Part shown: positions 1-7,945 of the stretch, in pieces
Layout of the letters: the number at the start of each line of letters is the position of its first letter
Position numbering within the stretch: the stretch's first letter is position 1
Source: Omnitrophica bacterium RIFCSPHIGHO2_02_FULL_46_20
GTDB lineage: Bacteria > Omnitrophota > Gorgyraeia > 2-01-FULL-45-10
Direction: 5' to 3'
Length of the DNA stretch: 38,928 nucleotides
NCBI GenBank assembly: GCA_001804065.1
Contig: MHFG01000040.1
Span: 1-38,928 of the forward strand
The notes under the pieces: generated by a model
Told to the model about the DNA's origin: nothing
Database searches by the model: none
The model's input: only the letters and a program-made list of their open reading frames with translations
Position numbers and translations under genes: made by a program

Positions 1-127
1 GAGATTATCTTAAAGGTTGTTGATTTTATATTCATAGAAACTCTTCCCGTATTATCTATAGAAAGAGTGTATCACACGTTTTCATATTTGTCAAGAAAAA
101 TTTGATTTTTCATCAAATAAGACGGGC

Positions 128-205
128 GTGCATAATTCATAACACGTCATTGCGAGGACTGCGAGCGAAGCGAAGCAGGACGAAGGAATTATGCACACTG
201 CTCAA
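128..205. repeat. Palindromic interspersed repeat (GTCATTGCGAG...GCGAAGCGAAGCAGGACGAAG) bounded by GTGCATAATTC / GAATTATGCAC
   Basis: GTGCATAATTC 128-138 is the reverse complement of 186-196; GTCATTGCGAG core recurs inverted at 1402-1412. Confidence 0.75.
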
Positions 206-236
206 ATAACTAACGCGGGAGTTTTTTGCGGGGAGG

Positions 237-1304
237 TTAAACGTTGAATCTAATACTTAATATATCTCCGTCTTCTACTATATATTCTTTGCCTTTAAGA
301 TAAAATTTGCCCTGGGCCTTGACCGCGTCTTCGCCTCCTAACTTCTTGATGTCATCGAACTTAATAAGTTCGGCCCTTATAAACCCCTTCTGCAAGTCCG
401 AATGTATTGCGCCGGCGGCCTCGACAGCCGTAGAGCCGGCCCTGACGTTCCACTGCCGCACTTCATCCGGCCCGACTGTAAAAAAAGATACGAGTTTAAG
501 CGCGCCGAGACACAGGCGTGTTAATATGTTTATGGCCGGTTCATCAATACCGAGCGCGGCCAGAAATTCCTTCCTCTCCCGCTCGGACTCCAGCCCTGCT
601 ACTTCAGCCTCAACCTTTGCTGAAACCCGCATTGTGTTCGCCGTCGCGGCTTCATCCATCGATCCCTTTACCAGCTGCCTTTCCTTTAGCTGGCCTTCCG
701 ACACATTTAATACCCTTATCATCTCCTTACGTGTCAGAAACGGATAACCGGCAATCGCCTTCTTCTCGTCCGCGTTAAGCTCCAATAACCTTAAAGGCAG
801 TTCCTTGTCAAGGTGCGCTTTTAATTTGGCAAGCAGGCCCTTTTCCTTTATGGACGCCTCTTCCTTTGTCTGCTTGACCTTCTTATCCAACCTTTCAGAC
901 CTTTTTTCGATAAATATGAGGTCATGCAGTATAAGTTCAGAGTTTATCGCGTCTATGTCGCGACTCGGATCGACTGAACCGCTTACATGGTATATTGACT
1001 CGTCTTTAAACGCCCTTACCACATGGCACAGCGCGTCTAGCTGCGCGATGTCTTCGAATATCTCGCCTTTAGAGATCGCGTCTTTCTCTATTTTAGGCAA
1101 TAGCTCGATCTCTATCCTCGCCCTGACCTCTTTCTTCGGCTTATACATTCCTACAAGGTAATCGAACCGGCTATCGCGTATTTCAGCGATGCCGTGTATA
1201 GGTTTGCCGGAGGCGACTTCATTCTCTGAAGGCTTGTGCCCCGTGAGAAGCTCGAATAATGCCTTCTTCCCTGTTTGCGGTAATCCGATAATTCCAATCT
1301 TCAT
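237..1304 (-). CDS. YchF/Obg-family GTPase-like protein with TGS-like C-terminus; nucleotide-binding motifs degenerate
   Basis: C-terminus AGAIHSDLQKGFIRAELIKFDD...GKEYIVEDGDILSIRFNV is typical of YchF; N-terminus MKIGIIGLPQTGKKALF resembles GLPNVGKSTLF but has Lys in place of Ser/Thr. Confidence 0.88.
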   Translation of the reverse strand: MKIGIIGLPQTGKKALFELLTGHKPSENEVASGKPIHGIAEIRDSRFDYLVGMYKPKKEVRARIEIELLPKIEKDAISKGEIFEDIAQLDALCHVVRAFKDESIYHVSGSVDPSRDIDAINSELILHDLIFIEKRSERLDKKVKQTKEEASIKEKGLLAKLKAHLDKELPLRLLELNADEKKAIAGYPFLTRKEMIRVLNVSEGQLKERQLVKGSMDEAATANTMRVSAKVEAEVAGLESERERKEFLAALGIDEPAINILTRLCLGALKLVSFFTVGPDEVRQWNVRAGSTAVEAAGAIHSDLQKGFIRAELIKFDDIKKLGGEDAVKAQGKFYLKGKEYIVEDGDILSIRFNV

Positions 1305-1334
1305 ATGTAAAGATTATAACTTAAAAACTATCAT

Positions 1335-1363
1335 TTGCGCAATGTTTAATAGTCGATTATAAT
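1335..1363 (+). promoter_or_regulatory. Sigma70-like promoter for dus; TTGCGCAA may also be the -35 of a divergent ychF-like promoter (-10 ATTATA at 1313-1318)
   Basis: TTGCGC-17 bp-TATAAT on +; TTGCGC-18 bp-TATAAT on -, sharing TTGCGCAA 1335-1342. Confidence 0.5.
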
Positions 1364-1365
1364 AA

Positions 1366-1412
1366 TGGGGTTGCTTCGTCCCGCCACCTTCGGTGGCGAG
1401 ACTCGCAATGAC
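1366..1412. repeat. Palindromic repeat copy (TTGCTTCGTCCCGCCACCTTCGGTGGCGAGACTCGCAATGAC)
   Basis: Hairpin CGCCACC-TTC-GGTGGCG and CTCGCAATGAC inverted relative to 146-156. Confidence 0.7.
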
Positions 1413-1433
1413 AGTTTTTCAGCAATCTCTTTT

Positions 1434-2402
1434 ATGATTAAGATAGGCAGCGTTAATATAGACACAAATATGCTTCTGGCGCCGCTTGCCGGCTGTTCGG
1501 ACTTGCCTTTCAGGCTCATCTCCCGCGAGCACGGCGCGAGATTCTGTTTCTACGAAATGGTCGATTCTAATTCTTTGATCTACAAGCGCCGAGAAAGCTT
1601 TGGCATACTCAAAACAGATAGAAAAGACTCGCCTATAGCCGCCCAGCTTTTGGGAGCAGACCCGTCAGCCATGCTCGATGCCGCGCAAAAACTTTTTCAA
1701 CTCGTAGACGTGCCGTTCCTTGATATAAACTGCGCCTGCCCCGCTAAAAAAGTCATAAAGAAAAAAGCCGGCGCTCACCTATTGCGTGATACGCCGCGAT
1801 TATACAAAATATTAAAAACGCTTATCTCTTCTCTCCCCCTGCCTATTACGATAAAGATACGAACCGGTTATGACACAAAGGACTTAAACCATATCATAAC
1901 AATGGCCAAGCACTGCGAATCTTTAGGCGCGGCCGCGATATTTGTCCACGGCCGGCTCATGACACAGGGCTACGCGGGCGAGATCGATTACGATTCCATA
2001 AAGAGGATAAAAGATTCTGTCAATATCCCGGTCTTCGGCTCAGGTAATATTTTCTCGCCTGAGATGGCGAAAAAGATGTTCGACGAAACAGGTTGTGACG
2101 GCATACTGGTCGCCCGGGGCGCTCTCGGCAACCCTTGGATATTTAAAAAAATAGAAGAGTATCTGAAAAACGGCGGGGGATCAGATGAGGTATCTCTCGA
2201 GGAGAAAAAGAAAGTCTTAAAAAAGCATCTATGCTATGTAGATAAATATAAAGCCATAAGCCCATCCGGCAAGATAGGCATCATGCGCAAAATAGCCATC
2301 TGGTATCTAAAAAATATTCCACACGCCGCCCGAGTCCGTTCGCAGATTACCTCCGCCAAATCCTACACCGACCTGTTGGAAGTAATTGAGCAGTGTGCAT
2401 AA
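1434..2402 (+). CDS. dus: tRNA-dihydrouridine synthase (Dus family); ORF opens at 1365 but the start is probably ATG 1434
   Basis: APLAGCSDLPFRLISREHGARFCFYEMV, DINCACPAKKVIKKKAGAHLL, TIKIRTGYD, FVHGRLMTQGYAG motifs; the first 23 codons are repeat DNA. Confidence 0.9.
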   Translation: MIKIGSVNIDTNMLLAPLAGCSDLPFRLISREHGARFCFYEMVDSNSLIYKRRESFGILKTDRKDSPIAAQLLGADPSAMLDAAQKLFQLVDVPFLDINCACPAKKVIKKKAGAHLLRDTPRLYKILKTLISSLPLPITIKIRTGYDTKDLNHIITMAKHCESLGAAAIFVHGRLMTQGYAGEIDYDSIKRIKDSVNIPVFGSGNIFSPEMAKKMFDETGCDGILVARGALGNPWIFKKIEEYLKNGGGSDEVSLEEKKKVLKKHLCYVDKYKAISPSGKIGIMRKIAIWYLKNIPHAARVRSQITSAKSYTDLLEVIEQCA

Positions 2403-2408
2403 TTCTAT

Positions 2409-2510
2409 CGTCATTCTCAAGGAGCGATAGCGACGAAGAATCTAAACAATTGAGATTCTTCGCCCCGGAGTTTACACTGAGCGAAGCGAACGTGGGGCTC
2501 AGAATGACGG
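2409..2510. repeat. Palindromic interspersed repeat, CGTCATTCT...AGAATGACG
   Basis: CGTCATTCT 2409-2417 / AGAATGACG 2501-2509; CGAAGAATCT 2434-2443 / AGATTCTTCG 2453-2462. Confidence 0.85.
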
Positions 2511-2519
2511 TGGAAGGTT

Positions 2520-3140
2520 TTACAGCTTATACTTTTCCATGCCCTTATTCACTTCTCTCAGCTCCTCGGACAACTTATCCACGATATCCTTCAGTTGAGA
2601 GCGGCTTATCGCGCCCGACTCCGCGATGCCTTTAAGTTCTTCTAAGAAAAAAGCCGCTTTTTCGAGATGCGTCTTTTCTCCCTTAAGCGTCTCTTTAAGG
2701 CTGCCCAAAACGCGGTTTATGCCGTTAACCAGCGATACAAGCTCGTCGTTTCTTCTCAATGTCAGTATCGATGAATAATCGCCTTTTGCCATATTATTCA
2801 GAAATTTTTCTATCCTATATATGGGGCCCGCTATCTTGTGTGAGGCGAATATTCCGATAGTGACTACAAGCGGCGCGATCAGGATCAAACTCAAAAACAT
2901 TCTAAAATTTACCATCCTGACTATAGAGATGAGCCGCCCCTGAGGATAGACATTCGCCAGTTTATCTCCCAGGTTAAGCATCATTGTATAATAGACAACG
3001 TAGGAACAAAGCGCGCCTACCAAGAATACGAGGAGCAATATTAAACCGATGTATTTTAACTGAAACCTTGCCGCTATTAAATACCGCGTCCTTCGGTATT
3101 TAGCTGTCTCCGCCATCATTATCCCCCTTGTTTTCCCCAC
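2520..3140 (-). CDS. Two-TM HAMP-domain membrane protein without an obvious output domain
   Basis: TM segments YIGLILLLVFLVGALCSYVVYY and MFLSLILIAPLVVTIGIFASHKIAGPIYRIEKFL followed by HAMP-like and coiled-coil sequence. Confidence 0.75.
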   Translation of the reverse strand: MGKTRGIMMAETAKYRRTRYLIAARFQLKYIGLILLLVFLVGALCSYVVYYTMMLNLGDKLANVYPQGRLISIVRMVNFRMFLSLILIAPLVVTIGIFASHKIAGPIYRIEKFLNNMAKGDYSSILTLRRNDELVSLVNGINRVLGSLKETLKGEKTHLEKAAFFLEELKGIAESGAISRSQLKDIVDKLSEELREVNKGMEKYKL

Positions 3141-4144
3141 ATGACAACTTCTCTTTGTAATACCAAACTAACCGTATTACCTTTTGATTTTTTGATCAGC
3201 TCGATTGCTCTTTTAAGAGCCATATAACGGGTAGAGTTCCCGCTTATTTCTACTATAAGATCATCCTGCTTCACGCCCTCTCCGGCCGCGGGGCTATCCT
3301 CTTTAACCGCGGATACCGTAAGGCCGTCGAATCGCATGTTTAAGGTTATCCCTACAAGGTCGTTAGTATTCGATAATAAATTTCTATTCTCATTTATCCT
3401 GATGTCAACCTTGCGGCTTATCGTGCATTTGGTCTCCAAGGATGTCTTTTCCAGGATGGTTTCCGCAACCTCGCTTAATGTAAGATACCCGACGAGCCTG
3501 CCCCAGACCGCTATCAATACATCGCCCGGCCTGATCCCGGCCTCATGCGCCGGAGAACCTGTCCCGACGCTGTCGATCTCCGTGACGCCGTCTTTTAACT
3601 TAAGCGCGAGGCCTGCCGTGTCCCGCAATTTCGCTATATCGCTTTTGAGCTTTTCCTCTTCGTTTCTGACGGCTGTTTCCGGTTTCGCGCCGAATTGCTC
3701 AAATTCGTTGTGGCGCTTTACAGCCTCTTCTTTTTGCGCCATGTCTTTTTTAAACATGTAGCCCTGCAGGAATACAATGCCGTCCTTCGCCTGTTTTGAA
3801 TTCGGGTTCAATTTAAACGCCTTGTCGTAATAGATGAACGCCTTTGTAAGATCATCCCTGTCTCTGGCTTGTTCGGCAAGCTTGACAAGGTTCTGTTCTT
3901 CGGTATCATAATATAATTCCTTTACGTCTGTTTTCATTATCGTCTGCTCGCCGTCTACCGTAGAAAATATCACCCTATCCTTGTAATCCTCGACCACGAT
4001 ACCCTTCAATTCTTTATTATCCCTGGTATAAATGGTATCGGCTATAGAGCCGCGGGACACAAGCTGCAAGCCATAAGCTGTAAAAAAAATAATAAGTATT
4101 GTTCGCTTCATCTTATACCTCAACAGCTTTTTTTGCCTCTTCAT
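3119..4144 (-). CDS. Secreted or periplasmic TPR + double PDZ domain protein
   Basis: N-terminal hydrophobic segment, TPR-like AFIYYDKAFKLNPNSKQA, PDZ-like GSPAHEAGIRPGDVLIAVWG and DSPAAGEGVKQDDLIVEISG. Confidence 0.8.
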   Translation of the reverse strand: MKRQKKLLRYKMKRTILIIFFTAYGLQLVSRGSIADTIYTRDNKELKGIVVEDYKDRVIFSTVDGEQTIMKTDVKELYYDTEEQNLVKLAEQARDRDDLTKAFIYYDKAFKLNPNSKQAKDGIVFLQGYMFKKDMAQKEEAVKRHNEFEQFGAKPETAVRNEEEKLKSDIAKLRDTAGLALKLKDGVTEIDSVGTGSPAHEAGIRPGDVLIAVWGRLVGYLTLSEVAETILEKTSLETKCTISRKVDIRINENRNLLSNTNDLVGITLNMRFDGLTVSAVKEDSPAAGEGVKQDDLIVEISGNSTRYMALKRAIELIKKSKGNTVSLVLQREVVMWGKQGG

Positions 4145-5402
4145 AAACTCTTTTAAGCGGCACTTTTTTTGCCCTGGCTATACGAGCGCATTCTTCGTAT
4201 TCAGGCGCTACGGTCAGGATATTATCCGGCCCAGTGCTTAATTTTACCTTGATAGCGCCATATTGTGTATTAACTTTTACTATTTTTCTATCGAGCTTGA
4301 ACCTGTTAGATTCATGGTACCTTATTCCTATGGATGTCGTTTCGCTAAATATTATCGAGCACATCTCCTCCAATTTTGCCTCGTCGCATAGCACCGTTAG
4401 TTTAAAGGCCGGCCTTGCTTTCTTCATCTGGATAGACTCTGTGTAGGCGTCTAACGCGCCTTCTTTGAATAATTTTTCTAAAGTGTATTCGAAATTCTGC
4501 GGATTCATGTCGTCAATATTCGTTTCTATGATAAGTATTCTGTCTTCCTTAAAAGCGCGTTTCCGCTCGCCTATTATAACTCTCAGCATGTTCGGTATTT
4601 CGTTAAGTTCTTTCGCGCCTGCGCCGTAGCCTATATCTGATACCTTCATTTGCGGCATTTCACCGAAACCTTTTGACAGGGCATTCAATATGCCGGCGCC
4701 TGTCGGAGTGACTAACTCTGCCTCGATATCCGATATCCTTATTGGCGCGCCTTTGAGCAGCTCGAGACTTGCCGGACTGGGCGTTGGCAATGCCCCGCCC
4801 CTTGTATTGATAATGGTTCTGCCAAAATTAATAGGAGACGAATAAATCTTGTCTATGCCGAGTTCATCAACCGCTATCGCCATGCCGACTATATCGATTA
4901 TAGAATCAATGTCGCCAAGCTCATCAAGAAAAATCTGCCCTGCGGGCATAGGCTTTTGGTAGATTTTTCTTGATCCTGACCCCGCTTTGGCGGGGGAAGG
5001 ATCTAATATAGGCAACCGAATATAATTTCCCTTGCCATCGAGATGGAGGTCTTTCTTGTCTTGCGCGCCGTGAATCTTGCCCTCTACCCTGCCTATCGCG
5101 TTGAATATATTTTTAGCCGTTTCTTTCACCCTATTATTTAATGAACTTTCATCTATGAGTTTTAATATTTCATTAAGCGATCTATGCGCGTGTTTATCTT
5201 GGCATCCCTTTACCAGGCAGTCGAATTTTGTCCCTACAAGCTCCCCGCGTCTGACCTTGCTTCTCTTGAGTTCGTATCCTTTTAGATTTAATTTTTTCAG
5301 TTCTTTGGACAATACTGCCATATCAAGGCCGGCATCGAGCAATGCGCCCAGGGCCATGTCGCCCGCTATGCCGCTGAAACAATCAAAATAGGCTATTCTC
5401 AC
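4113..5402 (-). CDS. larC: LarC, nickel-pincer cofactor biosynthesis protein, with an internal insertion
   Basis: MRIAYFDCFSGIAGDMALGALLDAG, DIDSIIDIVGMAIAVDELGIDKIYSSPINFG, ETNIDDMNPQNFEYTLEKLFKEGALDAY. Confidence 0.93.
   Translation of the reverse strand: MRIAYFDCFSGIAGDMALGALLDAGLDMAVLSKELKKLNLKGYELKRSKVRRGELVGTKFDCLVKGCQDKHAHRSLNEILKLIDESSLNNRVKETAKNIFNAIGRVEGKIHGAQDKKDLHLDGKGNYIRLPILDPSPAKAGSGSRKIYQKPMPAGQIFLDELGDIDSIIDIVGMAIAVDELGIDKIYSSPINFGRTIINTRGGALPTPSPASLELLKGAPIRISDIEAELVTPTGAGILNALSKGFGEMPQMKVSDIGYGAGAKELNEIPNMLRVIIGERKRAFKEDRILIIETNIDDMNPQNFEYTLEKLFKEGALDAYTESIQMKKARPAFKLTVLCDEAKLEEMCSIIFSETTSIGIRYHESNRFKLDRKIVKVNTQYGAIKVKLSTGPDNILTVAPEYEECARIARAKKVPLKRVYEEAKKAVEV
4923..5003. 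repeat. Pair of hairpin repeats inside larC
   Basis: ATCAAGAAAAATCT 4923-4936 / AGATTTTTCTTGAT 4961-4974; GATCCtgaCCCCGCtttgGCGGGGgaaGGATC 4972-5003. Confidence 0.85.
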
Positions 5403-5426
5403 AAGTTACCTCGTCGCCCTTATCTA

Positions 5427-5478
5427 TGGCGTAACTTGCGGGGGCGTTGCTGAAGCAACTACCCCGCAAGTTACGCCA
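5427..5478. repeat. Long perfect hairpin between larB and larC
   Basis: TGGCGTAACTTGCGGGG 5427-5443 / CCCCGCAAGTTACGCCA 5462-5478, inner GTTGCT/AGCAAC. Confidence 0.9.
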
Positions 5479-5540
5479 ATAGTTGAGACCTGTCCCCTTG
5501 GGACCTGACCCCAATCAAAAAGAGAAACTCCCCCGAGGGG

Positions 5541-6281
5541 TCAATTATTTATCATCGACGCGAAATACGCCGCGCCGAAACCATTGTCGATATTTACAAC
5601 CGCCACGCCAGGCGAACAGGAATTCATCATAGTGAGCAGCGGCGCTATTCCTGAGAAAGAAGCGCCGTAACCAACGCTTGTCGGCACTGCTATGACGGGC
5701 TTCGATACAAGGCCGCTGACTACGCTCGCTAACGCGCCATCCATACCGGCTATCACTATGATAACGCTCGCCTTCTCTAAACTATCTTTCTTGTCCAAAA
5801 CCCTATGCAGGCCCGCGACGCCTACGTCGTAAAGAGCCTCTACTTTATTGCCCATCAATTCCAGCGTAACTCTCGCTTCTTCCGCAACCGGCATATCCGC
5901 TGTCCCCGCCGTCACTATCAGAACTATTCCTTTTTTAGGGACAGCCAGTTTTTTTCTAAGATATATTATATTTGCCTTTTCTTCGAATACAGCCTTCGGA
6001 TAGATTTTTTTTAATTTTGAGCAGACTTTCTTATCGGTTCGCGTAATCAGCAATGTTCCGTCATGCGAGACTATTTTTTTGGCGATACTTATTATCTGCT
6101 CGGCAGTCTTGCCCTTGCCGAATATGACCTCCGGGAAACCCCGCCTCAAGGTTCTATGATGATCGACTTTCGCGAATCCAAGGTCCCTATAAGGTAATTC
6201 TTTTAATAGCTTAAGCGCCCTATTCAAAGAGATCCGCCCTGCCTTCACGCCCTTTAACATCCCCTGTATTCTTTCAGACAT
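5541..6281 (-). CDS. larB: LarB, nickel-pincer cofactor biosynthesis (PurE-like)
   Basis: FAKVDHHRTLRRGFPEVIFGKGKTAEQI, GTADMPVAEEARVTLELMGNKVEALYDVGVAGLHR, VPTSVGYGASFSGIAPLLTMMNSCSPGVAVVNIDNGFGAA. Confidence 0.95.
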   Translation of the reverse strand: MSERIQGMLKGVKAGRISLNRALKLLKELPYRDLGFAKVDHHRTLRRGFPEVIFGKGKTAEQIISIAKKIVSHDGTLLITRTDKKVCSKLKKIYPKAVFEEKANIIYLRKKLAVPKKGIVLIVTAGTADMPVAEEARVTLELMGNKVEALYDVGVAGLHRVLDKKDSLEKASVIIVIAGMDGALASVVSGLVSKPVIAVPTSVGYGASFSGIAPLLTMMNSCSPGVAVVNIDNGFGAAYFASMINN

Positions 6282-6285
6282 GGCG

Positions 6286-6684
6286 TTAGGATCTCAAGAT
6301 TATGAGAAGAAGCGCCGCTATGATTATTGCGGAAAGTATGTAGAAATCGTTATAGTAAAGAAAATCTTGTATCTTCTCCGCAAGATTATAATCATACTGC
6401 CGCGCCGCGGGTATTTTACGTTTGGCGTATTTCTCGCTTTCCGTGTAAACGTGAGTCTGTCGGCCTTTAGCGTCCAACTTCACTTCAACGCGGTTGGGGT
6501 CCTTCTCCTCTACGTCGGAGATCTCTTGCTTAACGGCATCGATCTGCTCTTTACGGAATCTTAAGAATGAATCGCCTATCTTGTAAGCCGGTATCTCGCC
6601 TATATCGACTAGGCGCTTCACTTCCTCTTCTGAGACACCAAGATACTCCGCCACTTCTTTAATATTCAACAGATGTTCCGGCAT
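6286..6684 (-). CDS. N-terminal excisionase/MerR-type HTH protein with C-terminal transmembrane anchor
   Basis: LLNIKEVAEYLGVSEEEVKRLVDIGEIPAYKIGDSFLRFRKEQID; C-terminal FYILSAIIIAALLLIILRS. Confidence 0.85.
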   Translation of the reverse strand: MPEHLLNIKEVAEYLGVSEEEVKRLVDIGEIPAYKIGDSFLRFRKEQIDAVKQEISDVEEKDPNRVEVKLDAKGRQTHVYTESEKYAKRKIPAARQYDYNLAEKIQDFLYYNDFYILSAIIIAALLLIILRS

Positions 6685-6695
6685 TCTTTACCTAT

Positions 6696-7232
6696 TCACT
6701 TTATCTTTCCCGATGCTACCCACTCCTCAATTCTCGAACGTTCGAATTTCCAGGAATTCCCATCTCGAATCCCGGGAATCTTTCCGGAGTTCGCCCATTC
6801 ATGGACGAGACTCATGTCCACCTCGAGATATTTCGCGAGTTCCTCCGGCGTCATCGCAGCCTGGCCCTGATCGGTTCCTTTAGAATCCGCCAGCATCCTG
6901 CAGCTGCCGTCGAATGTGGCGCCCTCGGCTATGCTCAATAGGGGGGCCCGTATGTCCCCAACCACGCGGGCGGGCGATATTAGTTTAAGCTCCTTAAGAG
7001 CGTTGACATTTCCCGTCACCTTACCCGCGATGATGATAGATTCCCCGATAATGTCGGCATTCACTACGGCTTCCTCGCCGATCATCAGGTTCCCTTTTGT
7101 GTTCAATACGCCTTCGAAACTGCCATTAATCTTCAAATTAACCGAATCCTTAAAGATGAGAGTGCCCTGCATCGAAGCGTCAACATCTAAAACTTTTTCA
7201 CCTTCATGCTTTTTATCCCTTCTCGTCATCAT
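6696..7232 (-). CDS. Bactofilin (polymer-forming cytoskeletal) fused to a C-terminal excisionase-type HTH
   Basis: SMQGTLIFKDSVNLKINGSFEGVLNTKGNLMIGEEAVVNADIIGESIIIAGKVTGNV beta-repeat; C-terminal MTPEELAKYLEVDMSLVHEWANSGKIPGIRDGNSWKFERSRIEEWVASGKIK; strong SD AAGGAGGTG before ATG 7232 (ORF track start 7289). Confidence 0.9.
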   Translation of the reverse strand: MMTRRDKKHEGEKVLDVDASMQGTLIFKDSVNLKINGSFEGVLNTKGNLMIGEEAVVNADIIGESIIIAGKVTGNVNALKELKLISPARVVGDIRAPLLSIAEGATFDGSCRMLADSKGTDQGQAAMTPEELAKYLEVDMSLVHEWANSGKIPGIRDGNSWKFERSRIEEWVASGKIK

Positions 7233-7273
7233 ACAAATCACCTCCTTAAAGAACGCGAAGCAAATTAGCTCCC

Positions 7274-7945
7274 CTATTCCGCTTCCCACTTAACGCTCTT
7301 GATACCTTCTAAATGAGCCATCTCCTGTATCAACTGAGCGTTATGTCGGGCTGTGGAAAGTTTTATCCCCACTTTCAAAACCATATTAGCGCCGTCCTTT
7401 GAGCGCTCGACTTCAAAATCGGTTATTTCACTGTCGTATTCTGACAAGACATCTCTTATACCTTTTAATTGTTCCATACCGTCTTTCATCTCTACCACGA
7501 CCGTCTTGTACCAGTCCTTTCTTATCATCACATGCTCTAATCTGCCAAAGAACATGAGCGCTATGACGGCTATGCCCGTAGTAACGATAGCGCCGAAATA
7601 CAATCCTGTCCCGACTGCAAGGCCTATGCCTGTGACAACCCAAAGACTTGCCGCCGTAGTTAACCCTCTCACCGAAGCCTTGTAGCGCATAATAGTGCCC
7701 GCGCCTAAGAAGCCTATGCCTGTGACAACGCCGGCCGCAAGCCTGGCGGGGTCGAACGTCGCCCGGCCTGAATATGCGTCAAATATATGCATTGATGCAA
7801 GCATGATCAATGTTGAACCGACGCACAGAAGGATGTGCGTCCTGAAGCCGGCTGCCCGGCCATGAAATTCCCTTTCAAAACCGACTACTCCGCTTAAGAC
7901 CGCGGCCAATACAAGACGAAATAACACAATCCATTCGTTAAGCAT
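7274..7945 (-). CDS. MgtC/SapB family membrane protein
   Basis: SGVVGFEREFHGRAAGFRTHILLCVGSTLIML, GVVTGIGFLGAGTIMR, VRGLTTAASLWVVTGIGLAVGTG. Confidence 0.93.
   Translation of the reverse strand: MLNEWIVLFRLVLAAVLSGVVGFEREFHGRAAGFRTHILLCVGSTLIMLASMHIFDAYSGRATFDPARLAAGVVTGIGFLGAGTIMRYKASVRGLTTAASLWVVTGIGLAVGTGLYFGAIVTTGIAVIALMFFGRLEHVMIRKDWYKTVVVEMKDGMEQLKGIRDVLSEYDSEITDFEVERSKDGANMVLKVGIKLSTARHNAQLIQEMAHLEGIKSVKWEAE

Noticed and set aside
307-1161. Plus-strand ORFs opposite the YchF-like gene (146, 86, 118 aa)
   Set aside because: Antisense to a conserved protein, low-complexity Ser/Pro/Leu-rich translations, no recognisable family
6715-6785. Short palindromes (GAACGTTC, GGAATTCC, CCCGGG) in the bactofilin HTH region
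   Set aside because: Short, explained by codon usage in a continuous conserved coding sequence
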